DNA of 64,000 nucleotides from Akebia trifoliata. Its lineage: Eukaryota > Streptophyta > Magnoliopsida > Ranunculales > Lardizabalaceae. Below the pieces are notes generated by a model. It was not told the origin of the DNA. It did not search any database and was given only the letters and a program-made list of their open reading frames with translations. This document shows, one piece after another, positions 23,711 through 34,562 of this stretch; positions within the stretch are counted from its first letter, which is position 1; each line of letters starts with the position of its first letter. The stretch lies in NCBI GenBank assembly GCA_017979445.1, contig CM030710.1:14246248-14310247 (forward strand), in the 5' to 3' direction. The translations under genes were made by a program, and so were the position numbers.

Positions 23711-23990
23711 ACACAAAGATTGGCCAATTGGCATGTATAAATTCTTCATCATGCAGTACCTTCAACAAATTAACATTGTTCGCCCCAAGCATGACTAACA
23801 AATATAGTTATTATAAAAACTAGTAGACAAGCATAGCTTCCTAATATCTTGATCTACGCTTCCTGTTACAAGTCATCATGTATAAAAAGGAATATGCCAA
23901 GATAATCAAGTTCAAATAAAAAATTTTCCTTTTCCATATAATTGTCAAGACTCGATGATGAAAACTAAATTGGGTAGTCGCTAAGATTAA
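23711..23990. repeat. Direct duplication, copy 2
   Basis: This is the second copy of 22660-22945, diverging after CTAAGATTAA. See copy 1. Confidence 0.75.
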
Positions 23991-24672
23991 AGCTACTGCA
24001 CTTAAAAAAGGAAACACGTATGTTAGATAAGAGATTGAGCAACATCATAAAAAGACTAAAAAAATTCCCAAAATAAGTGTAAAGGTTAGTGACCATAACA
24101 AGATCTCAAATTTTATTAAAGTCGTGGGTCCATAAAGATTATTATATTGGCAATCCAAGTACGAATTTAAGGTCTAATGTTGAAGAATAATCTCTTTTTC
24201 AAAAGTCTAAAATTTTTGGAATATCAATGAAGTAGAGAAATGAGCAAGCCACAAGTGAAGAACATGATTAAAATTCAGAATTTTGTGCACATGTGCATGT
24301 GGGGGCGTGGCCCTGATTGTTTTCTTTATAAAAAAAGAAAAAGAGAAAAGATGGGAAGGAAATCATTACAACATCTAAAGATGATACCATAAGAATGTGG
24401 AATATCAACGTTGGATATCATCTTGATGAGAACCCGAAGACTTTGAAGGTGTTTCCAATGTCGTTTCATGATACAAATGGCTCTATTTTGTATTATGATC
24501 ACCCCAATATTTCACTTGATGGAAAGATATCAGCAGCCTTTGATGGTTCAACATTACAATGGTTATGCGCTGAAATTGGGGGGTTTTGGATACAATTGAT
24601 AAAGCACATGAGGGTGATATTACATAATACTGCCATTATGTGGGCACCTAGGACTATTTCAATGGGGATGCG
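23991..24672. other. Unassigned sequence left of E3
   Basis: This is the insertion target of E3. A plus-strand open frame from 24395 to the insertion point reads smoothly (VFPMSFHDTNGSILYYDHPN, then ISAAFDGSTLQWLCAEIGGF), which looks more like protein than noise, but I do not recognise it. Across the insertion the frame runs only a few codons beyond 51610 before a stop, so it is not clearly a disrupted exon. Confidence 0.35.
24668..24672. repeat. E3 target site duplication, left (ATGCG)
   Basis: The five bases before the LTR are ATGCG, and those after the other LTR (51606-51610) are ACGCG. The one difference is a C-to-T change at a CpG, as expected in methylated DNA. Confidence 0.75.
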
Positions 24673-24835
24673 TGAAAGTGCCCTCGATCCGCGGGGTGTG
24701 CGGATCCACTTTTGATTTTTGAGGTCTGGGAGTCGTCACTTAGTTATTATGATCTAGGAACCGAACATCGACTCAAGATGGATAAAAACAACTAATCTAT
24801 TTAAAAAAAAATACTGAGTCCGGGGATTACGTTAC

Positions 24836-24864
24836 GGGGTCGAAAGGTGCTAGGCACTAACCCC
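24836..24864 (-). other. E3 3' LTR U5 hairpin
   Basis: This is the plus-strand GGGGT...AACCCC inverted repeat around GGTGCTAGGCAC. It is the slightly decayed partner of 50662-50690. Confidence 0.55.
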
Positions 24865-25279
24865 GCTCGACAAACGCGGGTCTCTACTAATTTTCAAGAA
24901 TATTACATTGCTAAAGACCTAAAATAAATAAATAAAAATAAAAAATAGTTACCTAGCAGATTGTGATAGTTTGTTCCCTCAGATCTGGTGGAATAGATTC
25001 TCGTATAAATTCTCCTCATTTTGTTATATCACCAGATCTGCTTCGGATCTCTAAAACAAAGTATCTTCTCCTTAGATATGAGTTTGTTTCTAGTTTTGTG
25101 ATGGGTTTCTAGATGGTTTTTGGAGAGTTTTAAGAGTCTTTTTGATAAAAGTTAGGGTTTGGATGATAGGTAAGGGGTTAGGACTTCAAAATCAGGATTT
25201 TGGAAAGGCTAGGGTGGCTTTTTGACCTACTTTTTTTAGGATTTTCTTTGACCTACGAAATTAAGTTGTGGAGGCTCTC

Positions 25280-25287
25280 TATTTATA
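25280..25287 (-). promoter_or_regulatory. E3 3' LTR TATA box
   Basis: TATAAATA on the minus strand in context CTCTATAAATAGAG, conserved with the other LTR (51106-51113). Confidence 0.6.
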
Positions 25288-25731
25288 GAGTTTTTTGGGT
25301 AGAGTTAATGTTTGATTAGGTTTCTTTTAGGATTTTATTAGAGTTTTGACTTTAGTCTTATGAGATTGACTTGGTCTTTTTAGATTATGATTTTAATTAG
25401 GGTTTTGACTTAAGTCTTATGAGATTGACTTGATTTCTTTAGATTACGATTTTGACTAGGGTTTTGACTTAAGTCTCATGAGATTGACTTGGTTTCTTTA
25501 GATTAGGATTTTGACTTAAGTCTTATCAGATTGACTTGGTTTCTTTAGATTAGGATTTTCCTAAGCGTACTGTGGTTTCTACAATTTTGTTAATTTGAGA
25601 TATTTTATCTGAATTTCTGAAACATATCTAGTAACAAATAAAGCATTGGAATAATCATCCATCATTGGGAATCGTTGCGATCGGGTTGACGAGTTGATTA
25701 ATTAGGTGAATACAAAAATGGGGTATCTTTA

Positions 25732-25760
25732 GATGTCCCTCTTTGACGGAGGGTTGAAGC
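25732..25760 (-). promoter_or_regulatory. E3 polypurine tract
   Basis: The sense strand reads TCAAAGAGGGACATC directly before the LTR. The matching tract in E5 is CAAAGAGGGGCATC. Confidence 0.75.
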
Positions 25761-25983
25761 AAACTAGATAGCAAATCTATTTCGGTAGATAGTGCGATAT
25801 CCGAATGTCAAAGCTAGTAACAGTTCATTTTGTAGCCTGATTTAGCAATTCGTCAGGATGTTCAGATCCTTGAGGGTAAAACTCTCCCCGAACTAAAAAG
25901 TTGTCAAGTCCTTGAGTGTGACTTCTCACTGACAGTATCAGATCCTTAAATTAAAAAAATTATCCTTGACTAAAAACATGCAA

Positions 25984-25988
25984 GTGTG
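25984..25988. repeat. E2 target site duplication, left (GTGTG)
   Basis: GTGTG precedes the E2 LTR and GTGTG follows it at 42747-42751. The interrupted E3 sequence is continuous with the uninterrupted E5 version near 57775-57790. Confidence 0.8.
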
Positions 25989-26180
25989 TGTAGACATGAA
26001 ATGTTCGCCATGAACCTCAATGCTATATTGTTTGGAGTCGTCACCATTCTTTTTTGGAAATGGGTGTGAATGGGCACCCGAATCAATTTTTTTGAAAATC
26101 TTTTTTTATGGCATTGTAGTGACTCTCATGTGTTGGAAACGGCAAGGTCTACCTAAGATCTAGGTAAGGAGGTCCGGTTA

Positions 26181-26213
26181 GAGGATGGGGAAGGTGTTAG
26201 GCACCTCATCCTC
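26181..26213 (-). other. E2 3' LTR U5 hairpin
   Basis: Arms GAGGATG and CATCCTC flank a loop with the conserved GCCTAACACCTT (sense). One base change shortens the 10-bp stem of the right copy. Confidence 0.6.
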
Positions 26214-26946
26214 TCCACCAAAGGTGGTTACCTTGCTTAGCAATTTTATCTTGTAAAAACTTAAGAAAATAAATACTAAAATACATGAGAATGCATGACA
26301 AGGGTGGTGTGTGCATTAGAGTGAGATGTCCCCTTTTCAAAGGGTTTTGATTTCAAAATGACATTAATGGCATTCTATGGAAAAGAATGACCCATGTAGT
26401 CACATTACATTTATGCATATGAATTTAGGTTTGAACTTTTAGAGAGATTCCATGATGGAGTTCCCTTGAAGCCACAACCTTGATGCATGTATGCATGTCT
26501 TGAAACTTAGGGTTTCACCCCATTAAGAGGGTGACACATTTCTTCATCATTGCCATGCATAAGTGAGTGTGTGCATTGTGTACAATATGATGCATAATTT
26601 TAAGGTAAAAATGGGCTTCAACCCCCATCCTTTTGATCGAACTTTAGTCCAATCTACCGGGGATGGGAGAGGGTATACATTATATCTTAGGGATTTCTAA
26701 AAATAAAAGAAAAGGAGAGGGCTAGAAGAAGAAGATGCAAGTTTTGAAATAGATAGACTACATGTTAAACCCCACCTTGTCCCTTGATAAACTTGAACCT
26801 TGAAAGGTAGACTTGAGAGTTGAATGAGAGGGTTGAGGGTGGAGTGAGTTGAAGTTAGAAGACGAGAGAATGAGTAGGGATTTTGATAGAGTTTTAGGTT
26901 GAGAGATGGGAACTTGAGAGCATCCATTGTTATTAGAAAATGAGGG

Positions 26947-26954
26947 TATTTATA
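26947..26954 (-). promoter_or_regulatory. E2 3' LTR TATA box
   Basis: TATAAATA on the minus strand, in the same position as 41689-41696 in the other LTR. Confidence 0.55.
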
Positions 26955-27981
26955 GAATTTTTGGAGAACTTTTGGGGATAAAGTGGTCTAACCTTAAAAA
27001 TAAAGAAAATAGACATGAGGTTTATGTTGTTTCTTTTTGGATTTTTCATTTGTATGAGGGTATAGATGACATTTGTGAAAAAACCCTAAAAACATTCTTT
27101 GATATTTGATTTTTTGGTAAATAGAGATGAGAAAACAAAAATACTTTTGGGAGGGTGAATAAGGGAGTGACATGTGTAAAGGTGGAGTGATAGGTAAAAA
27201 GTATATCTTGGTTCATTTCTAAATAACACATAATGCAATGGTGGAAGTATATATTTGAAATGTACCAATTGGAGAACAAAAGTACTTTTGAGAGGGTGAA
27301 TAGGAGAATGACATGTGTAAAGGTGAAGTGGTAGGTGAAAAGTAGACGTAACACATAAAGTGAGGGTGGAAGTGTAATTTTAAAATGGACTAAAGGGAGA
27401 ACTCCATGTATGTACTTGAAGATTCTCACCTTTTGAGGGTATGATTGGAAGTTCTATCAACTTTATGAATTATTACCAAAGACCAAAGTATCTTTTTGAT
27501 TTGACCACACCTTTTGAGAAGGACATTCTTGAGTTTTCACAAAGGGGAAGTTGACCCTCCAAGTAGATAATGCACTGGGTATTGAGGGCTTATGGGAGAT
27601 CAACATGTGTCACCTTTTGAGGGATGTGAGAGAATGGGCTTGGTGTTGGGCTTAGAGTGAACTAGGGTTATGGACTTTGGACTTTGAAAGTGGGCTAAAA
27701 GAATGGACTTGGATTTGGGTTAGAAGATGGACCTTGTCTTGGGCTTAGATAGGGTTAGGAATTGGACTTGGTTATGGTATGGGTGATAGAGCGGTGAATG
27801 GGCATTGGACTCAGATTAGGGACAAGGTTGAGCATGCAAACTATATGACATGATGCATGTATGCATGAAAATGATGTCACGTGGCAACGCTGGTCCATCA
27901 AAGAGCTTGAGTTCTAAATCGGAATTAATTCGAGGAAATTTGGATCTTCCTAACGGGTTCATGCAGATTGGGGTGTCTATA

Positions 27982-27999
27982 ACTGTCCCTCTTTGCAGG
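27982..27999 (-). promoter_or_regulatory. E2 polypurine tract
   Basis: The sense strand reads GCAAAGAGGGACAGT directly before the LTR, comparable to E3 and E5. Confidence 0.7.
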
Positions 28000-29097
28000 A
28001 GTTGTTTGCAAAGAACTGCAAAAAATAAATTAGACCCTTTATTTGTACGAATCCAAAATAATTTATTGCATAATGATTAATAACATCGGATGGATTGAAT
28101 ATATTTTGTAAAATGTGGCTACCCAAACACGGGGTCTGACAGGGTTAACATTTTTGAAATCCTTGATTTCGTGGCACGAAGCTCGTTTGAAATCTTGGTT
28201 ACCATTTTGTAATGATTTTTGAAAGTGATCGACGTTTTAAACTATGCAATACAATTTTGAAATATATTTTTTCTTTGTTGATTCCGAACTTCAAACTTCC
28301 TTCTTCCCTTTCATGGCAATTACATGATCGTCTAGAGAGGCTTGGTGTGACGTTGCCATTTTTAAGAGACGCTTGCTTTGAGGATGCATGGCGGCATTAT
28401 AGTTGAGTACTTGGTAAGTAGTTCTGCTTCAAATGTGAAGAGAATCATCATTAATCAGACTTCTCAGATCAAAGCCATAGAGGATAGACTTGATGCTTAC
28501 TATACTCCTCAAGAGAATATATGAGTGGTTCATTGCTCATTGTTCCTTTTTGTACCCTGCTTTTGAGAAGAATGATGTAGCACTATTTAAAATAAATGAA
28601 TTAGGTTTTTTTTTATATAGTGGCCTTAGATATATCTATTGCTTTTGAAAACTTTGGGTTTGAAGAAAAGTCCTAGATTCTTCGTCATAGGCCAAAAATA
28701 ATAATTTTTGATGATGTATTTTTTTTTCATTTTTTTGTTTTTTGTTTTTTTGTTTTTTTGTTTTTTATTTTTTTTAGGTTTTAAAAGATCACCTTTGTCG
28801 AATAATCTGTGACAGACTAGTGTTTGATGACTCTAAATGTCAACGATCATGGTGCCTTTGCCAAATGTCGAGGATATAAGTGTCAGCTAATCCTTAGCCT
28901 CTTTAGAGTCATCCCCGAGATTGAGAATTTTGACTGAGTTATCTTCGCTGTATCCGTTGGAACATTGAGTATTTCAAGATTTTTACCGTTCACAGTTTAT
29001 ACTCTTGCAGGCCAGGAGTTGTTTTTTTTATTTTTTTATTATTTTTTTTAATTTTTTTAATTTTTGTTTTGTTTTTTTTTCATTTTTGCCCCTAGCG
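28000..29097 (-). other. E2 distal 3' UTR, no gene
   Basis: Nothing codes here. T-rich runs at 28720-28775 and 29020-29085 are simple sequence. There is no minisatellite, unlike E1, E3 and E5. Confidence 0.5.
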
Positions 29098-29237
29098 CTA
29101 GTTGCGGTTTTCACTAGACCCGATTTCTACATTTTTGCTCATCGACGCCTTTTTTTGGATTTTCATCGTGCCGGTGGTTTTGATCTTGTCATAGACTGAT
29201 TTTTTTACTCATAGTGCCCTTGCAGGTTTTCACTATG
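29098..29237 (-). other. E2 3' UTR stem-loops (3 copies)
   Basis: Inverted repeats lie at 29098-29117, 29143-29168 and 29210-29237. The last, on the sense strand, has arms CATAGTG and CACTATG, AAAA, then CCT GCAA GGG, i.e. a GNRA loop with a different third letter from E1. The second has CGATG and CGTCG around AAAA TCC. They share the architecture of the E1/E3/E5 hairpins but not the arm sequence. Confidence 0.65.
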
Positions 29238-30059
29238 CCCTTTCAGTCTATGCTTACTTTATAGATTTTTTACTTTGAATACCTTTTTGATTTCTCTATG
29301 CCCCTTGTGGCTTGGTGACTCAAGTTGAGCTGCGAGATCGAACACTCTATTCTTCTAGTGGCGCTCTTTCTTGAGTAACAGATCTGGACTCCTCTCTCGA
29401 GTTCCTCCGACGATTTTCATGGTGCGGTGACTCAAGTTGAGCTTCAAGATCAATGACTCTATACTTCAAATCGCTCTTTTTTTTTCAAATATTTGACCTT
29501 ACTTCCCTTCTCGGGTCTTCCAACGATTTTTGTGGCTTGAAATCCCAATTAAGTAGCAAAATCAACTATACCCTGACAATGTTTTTCATGACGTGCTTCC
29601 ACCGTGATTGAGTTGCCTTGAATCATTCCCTGATCTAAGAGGACTTTAAATAGGACGAAACGTAAGCTTAGGCTAGGTTGTGAAAGGATGTAAGGAAGGC
29701 TGAGTTTGAATTTATTGAGGGGTAGATTGGACACGGGGTTTGTCTGTTTTTGTTTCAAAAATATAATCTATGTCTCCTTCCATCGTCACCCGAACTTGTT
29801 TAGGTAGGAGATTTGGGTCGAGCTTGAAATCAGACATTCGAGGTTTTTGACTTTTTGATTTTTTTGTACTTTTAGCCATTCACAGTTTATCTTCATGTGG
29901 GCCAAGAGTATACTTTGGTATTTTTTGTTTTGACTTTTGGTTGCTTCTTTTTTTTTTTCGGTGGTGACTTGCCCCGGTCCTAGGTTAAGAAATGAATGTG
30001 ATGCTTGAAAAGGGTTAACTAAGGGTAGATAATTGTTCAGGTAGTAGAAAGATGGCCTC

Positions 30060-31225
30060 TCTTCATTTCAAGGAACGACTTTAGGCGTAGTATTTTTTTA
30101 CGGTATCAGCGTTATTGGTTGTGGAAATACTTCCCCATCTATCTCTGTAAGGATTAGCACCCCTCCAGACAGTACCTTTTAGATGACGAATGGCCCATCG
30201 TAATTCGGACGAAACTTTTCTCTCACATCTTCTTGTATTGACAAAATCTTCTTCAAGACAAGATCTCCTGGCGAGAACTCTTTAGGTCGAACCTTCTTGT
30301 TATAGGCTCGTGCTATCCTCCGTTGATAAGTTTGCCCATGACAGATTGCTGAAAGTCGTTTCTCCTCTATTAAGTTCAACTGATCGAATCGGGTTTGGAC
30401 CCATTCTACTTCATCTAATTCAATTTCTTGTAAGATCCGAAGGGAAGGAATCTCGACCTCAACGGGCAAGACTGCTTCCATTCCGTAGACTAGTGAATAA
30501 GGTGTTGCCCCAGTCGAAGTTCGGATTGACGATCGATAAGCATATAGAGCGAAGGGTAACATTTCGTGCCGATCCTTATAAGTAACGACCATTTTCTCGA
30601 TGATCTTCTTGATGTTTTTGTTAGTGGCTTCAACTGCTCCATTCATCTTTGGTCTGTAAATGACTGAGTTGTGATGGGTGATCTAAAAGTCCTTGCACAT
30701 CTTAGACATGTCTTTGTTCTTGAGATTTTTGGCGTTATCGATTACTATCCCGCTTGGGAGGCCGTACCGACATATGATGTTATTCTTCACAAACTTCAAG
30801 ACATTACCCCTTGTAACATTGGCGTAGGATGCTGCTTCTACCCATTTCGTAAAGTAGTCGATGGCGACTAAGATGAAACGATGCCCATTGAAAGTTTGAG
30901 GATTGATCTGCCCGATGACATCCATGCCCCAGAGTCAGAAGGGCCAAGGAGAAGTCATATTGTGCAATTCTGAAGGTGGTGCATTGATTTTGTTGGCATA
31001 GATTTGACACAAATGACACTTTCGAACATGTTGATACCCGTCGCTCTCCATAGTCATCCAGTAGTAACCCATTCTCATAATCTTCTTTGCGAGCATATGT
31101 CCATTCATGTGAGGTCCACAGACTCCTTCATGCACGGTCTCGATTAAGCGTTGAGCTTCTGTTTGTGTTACATACCTGAGGAGGACCTCGTGATGCAAAT
31201 TTTTGTATAAGACTCCACTACTCAA
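30060..31225 (-). pseudogene. E2 integrase
   Basis: The zinc-binding domain (31225-30935) has EGVCGPHMNGHMLAK and HVRKCHLCQIYANK (HHCC). The core is split: 30925-30683 holds the first two acidic residues (LVAIDYFTKWVEAAS, IVIDNAKN), and after a break 30646-30179 holds the glutamate (NGAVEATNKN) and the [18 protein letters not shown] block. The C-terminal GPY/F module follows (SPGDLVLKK, RPNYDGPFVI). All catalytic residues are present; a stop near 30680 and a stop after GPFVI break the frame. This is the best-preserved integrase in the window. Confidence 0.88.
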
Positions 31226-31870
31226 GAAAAAACTGTCCTGTCAATCTCTGAATAGTCTTTCGGTCCGTCGTCGTGGTATCGAGTGGAAAAGTTCGATCCT
31301 CTAAGAATGCCTTGATGTCTGCGTACCATGGTTTTTTCTCAGGTTCTTCGATCTCCACAGGTAAGCAATACGCTGGCTCATCTTGAATACCAATCTCAAG
31401 AGGGTCAACTATGGTATCTTCAGAGATACTGATCATTGAGGCCAGAGTAGCCAATGCGTCTGCAAACTGGTTCTTAGCCCTCGGCATATAAGTAAATGAG
31501 ATCCGGACGAAATTTGAGTTCAAATCTTCGAGATACTCATGATAAGGAACTAGTCTCTGTTCTCGGGTTTTCCATTCTCCCGTTGTCTGGTAGACTACCA
31601 GACTTGAGTCTCCGAATACATCTATTTCATCCACTTCGAGGTCGATCGCTGCTTTCAACCCCACAATGCATGCTTCGTACTCAGCTTCGTTGTTGGAACA
31701 CTGAAACTTTAATCTGACTGCAATGGGGATATGAGTTCCGTCTGGCTTGACCAGGACTGCCCCAATTCCATTTTCCTTTTGATTTACTGCTCCATTGAAG
31801 TACATTTTCCAATTAGATTCTTCATCGTCGCTCTCGGCTTCAGCAAACAAGATGGCTTCATCAGGAAAAT
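31218..31870 (-). pseudogene. E2 second RNase H (Tat-type)
   Basis: It reads continuously for 210 codons. The first catalytic residue, D in YFDGAVNQ, is N here (YFNGAVNQ), a single G-to-A change. The others are intact: E in NNEAEYEAC, D in DVFGDSSLV and D in NQFADALATLASM. The C-terminal tail runs to KPWYADIKAFLEDRTFP. Its placement between the RT-linked RNase H and integrase marks the Tat clade. Confidence 0.85.
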
Positions 31871-31886
31871 TTGTCTTTAGTGGCTC

Positions 31887-32479
31887 CTAATCGGGTAAAG
31901 AGTGTTCCGCTAAGTGGTCAGCAATGGCTTGTCCTTTGATGGCTTTTTGAGTGACATAGGTGATGTTGAACTCTAATAACAGTAGTTGCCATTTCGCAGT
32001 GCGTCCTGTAAGTGCTGGCTTCTTAAAGAGATACTTCAAAGGATCCATTCGATCAATGAGCATAGTCGAATAACTAAGCAAGTAGTGGCATAGTCGTTGT
32101 GATGCCCATACGAGGGCACAACACGTCTTTTCGAGAGTCGAATAGTTTGCCTCGTAATTTGTGAACTTCTTACTAAGGTAATAGATGGCTCGTTCTTTCC
32201 GACTAGTTTCATCGTGCTGTCCCAGTACACAGCCCATGGAGTTTTCTTGTACAGAAAGATACATCAGTAGAGGCCAACCTGGTGTAGGTGGAATTAAGAC
32301 TGGTGGATTAAGCAAGTATCTCTTAATCTTGTCGAAAGCTTCTTAACAGTCTTCATTCCATTCTTTCGGCTCATTCTTCTTCAGTAGTTTGAATACTGGC
32401 TCACAGATCGGTGTTAGTTGTGTGATGAACCGACTAATGTACTGAATTCTTCCTAGGAATCCCTTGATCTCTTTATCTG
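31887..32479 (-). pseudogene. E2 RT-linked RNase H
   Basis: The frame at 32315-31887 reads LNPPVLIPPTPGWPLLMYLSVQENSMGCVLGQHDE, then ERAIYYLSKKFTNYEANYSTLEK, RMDPLKYLFKKPALTGRTAKW and KGQAIADHLAEH. A stop near 32343 separates it from the RT thumb (GFLGRIQYISRFI type). It is otherwise unbroken. Confidence 0.85.
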
Positions 32480-33290
32480 CTTTGGGTGATTCCATATTTA
32501 TAATGTACTTTATTTTGGCCAGATCGATCTCGATGCCTCTTTTACTGACAATGAACCCCTACAGCTTCCCTGATGTTGTCCCAAATACACATTTTGCCGG
32601 ATTGAGTCTTAAACTGTACTTCCTTAATCGATCAAACACTTTCTTCAAGTTTACCAGATGATCTTCGTCGAGGTTTGATTTAGCTATCATGTCGTCCACG
32701 TATACTTCTATCTCCTTATGGATCATGTCATGAAATAAGGCAGTCATGGCTCGTTGGTAAGTTGCCCCAACGTTCTTGAGACTGAATGGCATAACCTTGT
32801 TGTGAAAGGTGCCCCAAGGTGTGATGAACACAGTCTTTTCTTGGTCCTCTTCTGCCATTTTTATTTAAATAACCCGAGAAGCCATCCATGAAGGAGAACA
32901 TACCGTGCCCAGCTGTATTATCAACCAAAGTGTCGATGTGCTATAATGGAAAGTCATCTTTAGGACTGGCTCTATTCAGATCTCGATAGTCTACACACAT
33001 GCGTACCTTTTCATCCTTCTTTGGTATAGGAACGACGTTAGTGAGCCACTCAAGATAGGTGGATACTGTGAGAAGTCCTGCTTGAAACTGCTTCATTACT
33101 TCATCTTTGACCTTAAGTGTCCATTCTGGTTTCAATCTTCGTAATTTCTGCTTGACTGGCTTGCTTTCCGATTTGATAGGTAACTTGTGGACGACTAGAT
33201 CTGTGTCTAACCCAGGCATGTCTTGATAGGACCATGCGAAGACATCTTGGTATTGTTGTAAGAACCTTGTCATCTTCCCTTTCTACTCGA
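32480..33290 (-). pseudogene. E2 reverse transcriptase (YVDD intact)
   Basis: Fingers at 33273-32941: PVKQKLRRLKPEWTLKVKDEV, VVPIPKKDEKVRMCVDYRDL and SPKDDFPL, ending at a stop. The palm continues with LVDNTAGHGMFSFMDGFSGY and, after a frameshift near 32870, FITPWGTFHNKVMPFSLKN and HKEIEVYVDDMIAKSN. The catalytic YVDD box is intact, unlike E1. Two breaks (about 32940 and 32870) are the main lesions. Confidence 0.88.
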
Positions 33291-33747
33291 TCGTTAATAG
33301 GACTCCGATCTTGACGATCTGTGGGTCATCTTCGGTGCCTAGGTTCAATGAATTTGTATCCTCTATATTTGGCTGAACACCCTTCTCGTGACGTTCCATG
33401 AGTTCTCTGATTTCTTTTGGAGGATACTCAACATCTTCCTCTGACTCTTCTTCGATCCCCATGAGATCAAAGTCGAGCTCGAGGTCAAAGTCGTATTCAT
33501 CTCTTTCATACTTTATTCTGTCATAGGATTCATTCAACTGAGGAAATTCTTCGAAAACCTTTGGTATTTTGAAGATTTCTGATTTTTTTGAGTTTTTGAA
33601 GATATTTGATTTTTTTGAATTTTGCAAAGTTTTTGATTTTTTTGAATTTTGAAAGATTTTTTTATTTTTTTGGATTTTGAAAGATTTTTTATTTTTTTGG
33701 ATTTTATGAATTATCCGTATGCCTGAAACAAGATAAAGAAAAATCAT
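33283..33747 (-). pseudogene. E2 pol linker with Lys-rich in-frame repeats
   Basis: The frame reads about six degenerate repeats of 10-12 residues of the type FKIQKNKK or FQNSKKSK, followed by an acidic segment (DEYDFDLELDFDLMGIEEESEE) and ENSLNLGTEDDPQIVKIG, which leads into RT. The DNA repeat (TTTTTTGATTTTTTTGAATT-like) expanded without breaking the frame over this stretch. E1 has an acidic linker here without the Lys repeats. Confidence 0.7.
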
Positions 33748-34562
33748 GCAAATTTATTAGCGACGATGGTGAGCCCCCAAAACAGTCTTGTTCTGAGGAC
33801 GAGAGCTCATTATGGTCCTCGGGCAGATGAGATTCCACTAATGGCATTTTTTTTGGAGGCCGTAGGGATTTTGGACCCCATGGCGGCCTCGTAAGTGATT
33901 GGGTATTCCTCCCAATTCTTGAAGACTTGCCCTTCCTCTGTAGGATAGATAGGTTGGGAGAGTGGCTCCCTTGATGGTTCAGAAATGACCATCACTTCCG
34001 GGTGACTGTTGTCAAATCCGGGTGCAGGCATTTGTAGGGTGGGTGGAATTACGATAAATCCTTAATCGATTTGAAAGGGGAACATTGATTTCTCTTCTTC
34101 GTACATTGCCACTTCCGCCTTGGCGGGCTCTCTTTCTTCTTCTTTTTTACCACATTCGGAATTTCCTTTGAAAAGGATGTCCATACCGTCCATGAAGGAT
34201 TGTGGGGACTCGACGAATGAGTCTTCTTGCAATTGAACGGGCTTGATACTTACAACACTTGGCTCTCCTATGTGGCTTGTCGGTGGTAGTTCTGATAAAT
34301 CATCTAGCCTCTTCGAGGATTGTGGGAAGTTGACGCTGATGTGTGATACTTTGCCCACGTTCCATACATTAGGCTCTCGGTTCTGTCTTCGGGCAAGTCG
34401 AAGCTCCCTCTTTTTATCATTCATATCAGAGATATCCTTCCTCGTAGGCCTGAAACCAAGACCAAAGTAGGGAGTGTGTTTTTGCATGCTGATCAAAGTG
34501 GCCCTGCCTTTTCCTTTAGGCCCTATCCCTTGTTTCGGACGATATCCCGTCTTCTTCATCAC
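33748..34562 (-). pseudogene. E2 pol segment with G-patch-like motif
   Basis: 34562-34062 starts MMKKTGYRPKQGIGPKGKG, followed by TPYFGLGFRPTRKD, matching the glycine pattern of a G-patch; such a segment is common just after protease in Tat-type Pol. 34031-33810 continues with EEGQVFKNWEEYPITYEAAM. Stops lie near 34060 and 33800. No enzyme activity is implied; G-patches bind RNA or helicases. Confidence 0.65.

Larger units (their letters stand above)
24673..25731 (-). repeat. E3 3' LTR
   Basis: It starts TGAAAGTGCC and matches 50498-51605 throughout. The end that should read TGTCTACA has mutated to TATCTTTA. A block of about 60-bp imperfect repeats (GACTTAAGTCTTATGAGATTG) occupies 25340-25560. 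Confidence 0.85.
25989..27981 (-). repeat. E2 3' LTR
   Basis: It starts TGTAGACATG. The far end reads TGTCTATA instead of TGTCTACA. The LTR has 8-bp terminal inverted repeats (TGTAGACA and TGTCTACA) in its undamaged form. Small open frames inside it appear in both LTRs (26927-27109 and 41669-41851) and look incidental. Confidence 0.9.

Noticed and set aside
22660..23990. Possible LTR pair formed by the 285-bp direct duplicates
   Set aside because: The copies lack TG...CA ends, a PBS or a polypurine tract, and the first begins inside a 99-bp unit; a tandem duplication explains them better.
24395..24715. Open frame that might be a host exon disrupted by E3
   Set aside because: It looks protein-like, but across the E3 target duplication the frame ends within about ten codons and I recognise no family; left unassigned.
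26927..27109. Open frame also present at 41669-41851
   Set aside because: Duplicated only because it lies in the two LTRs of E2; it crosses the TATA region and lies antisense to the element.
30310..30585. Plus-strand open frame of 91 codons
   Set aside because: It is the antisense shadow of the E2 integrase core.
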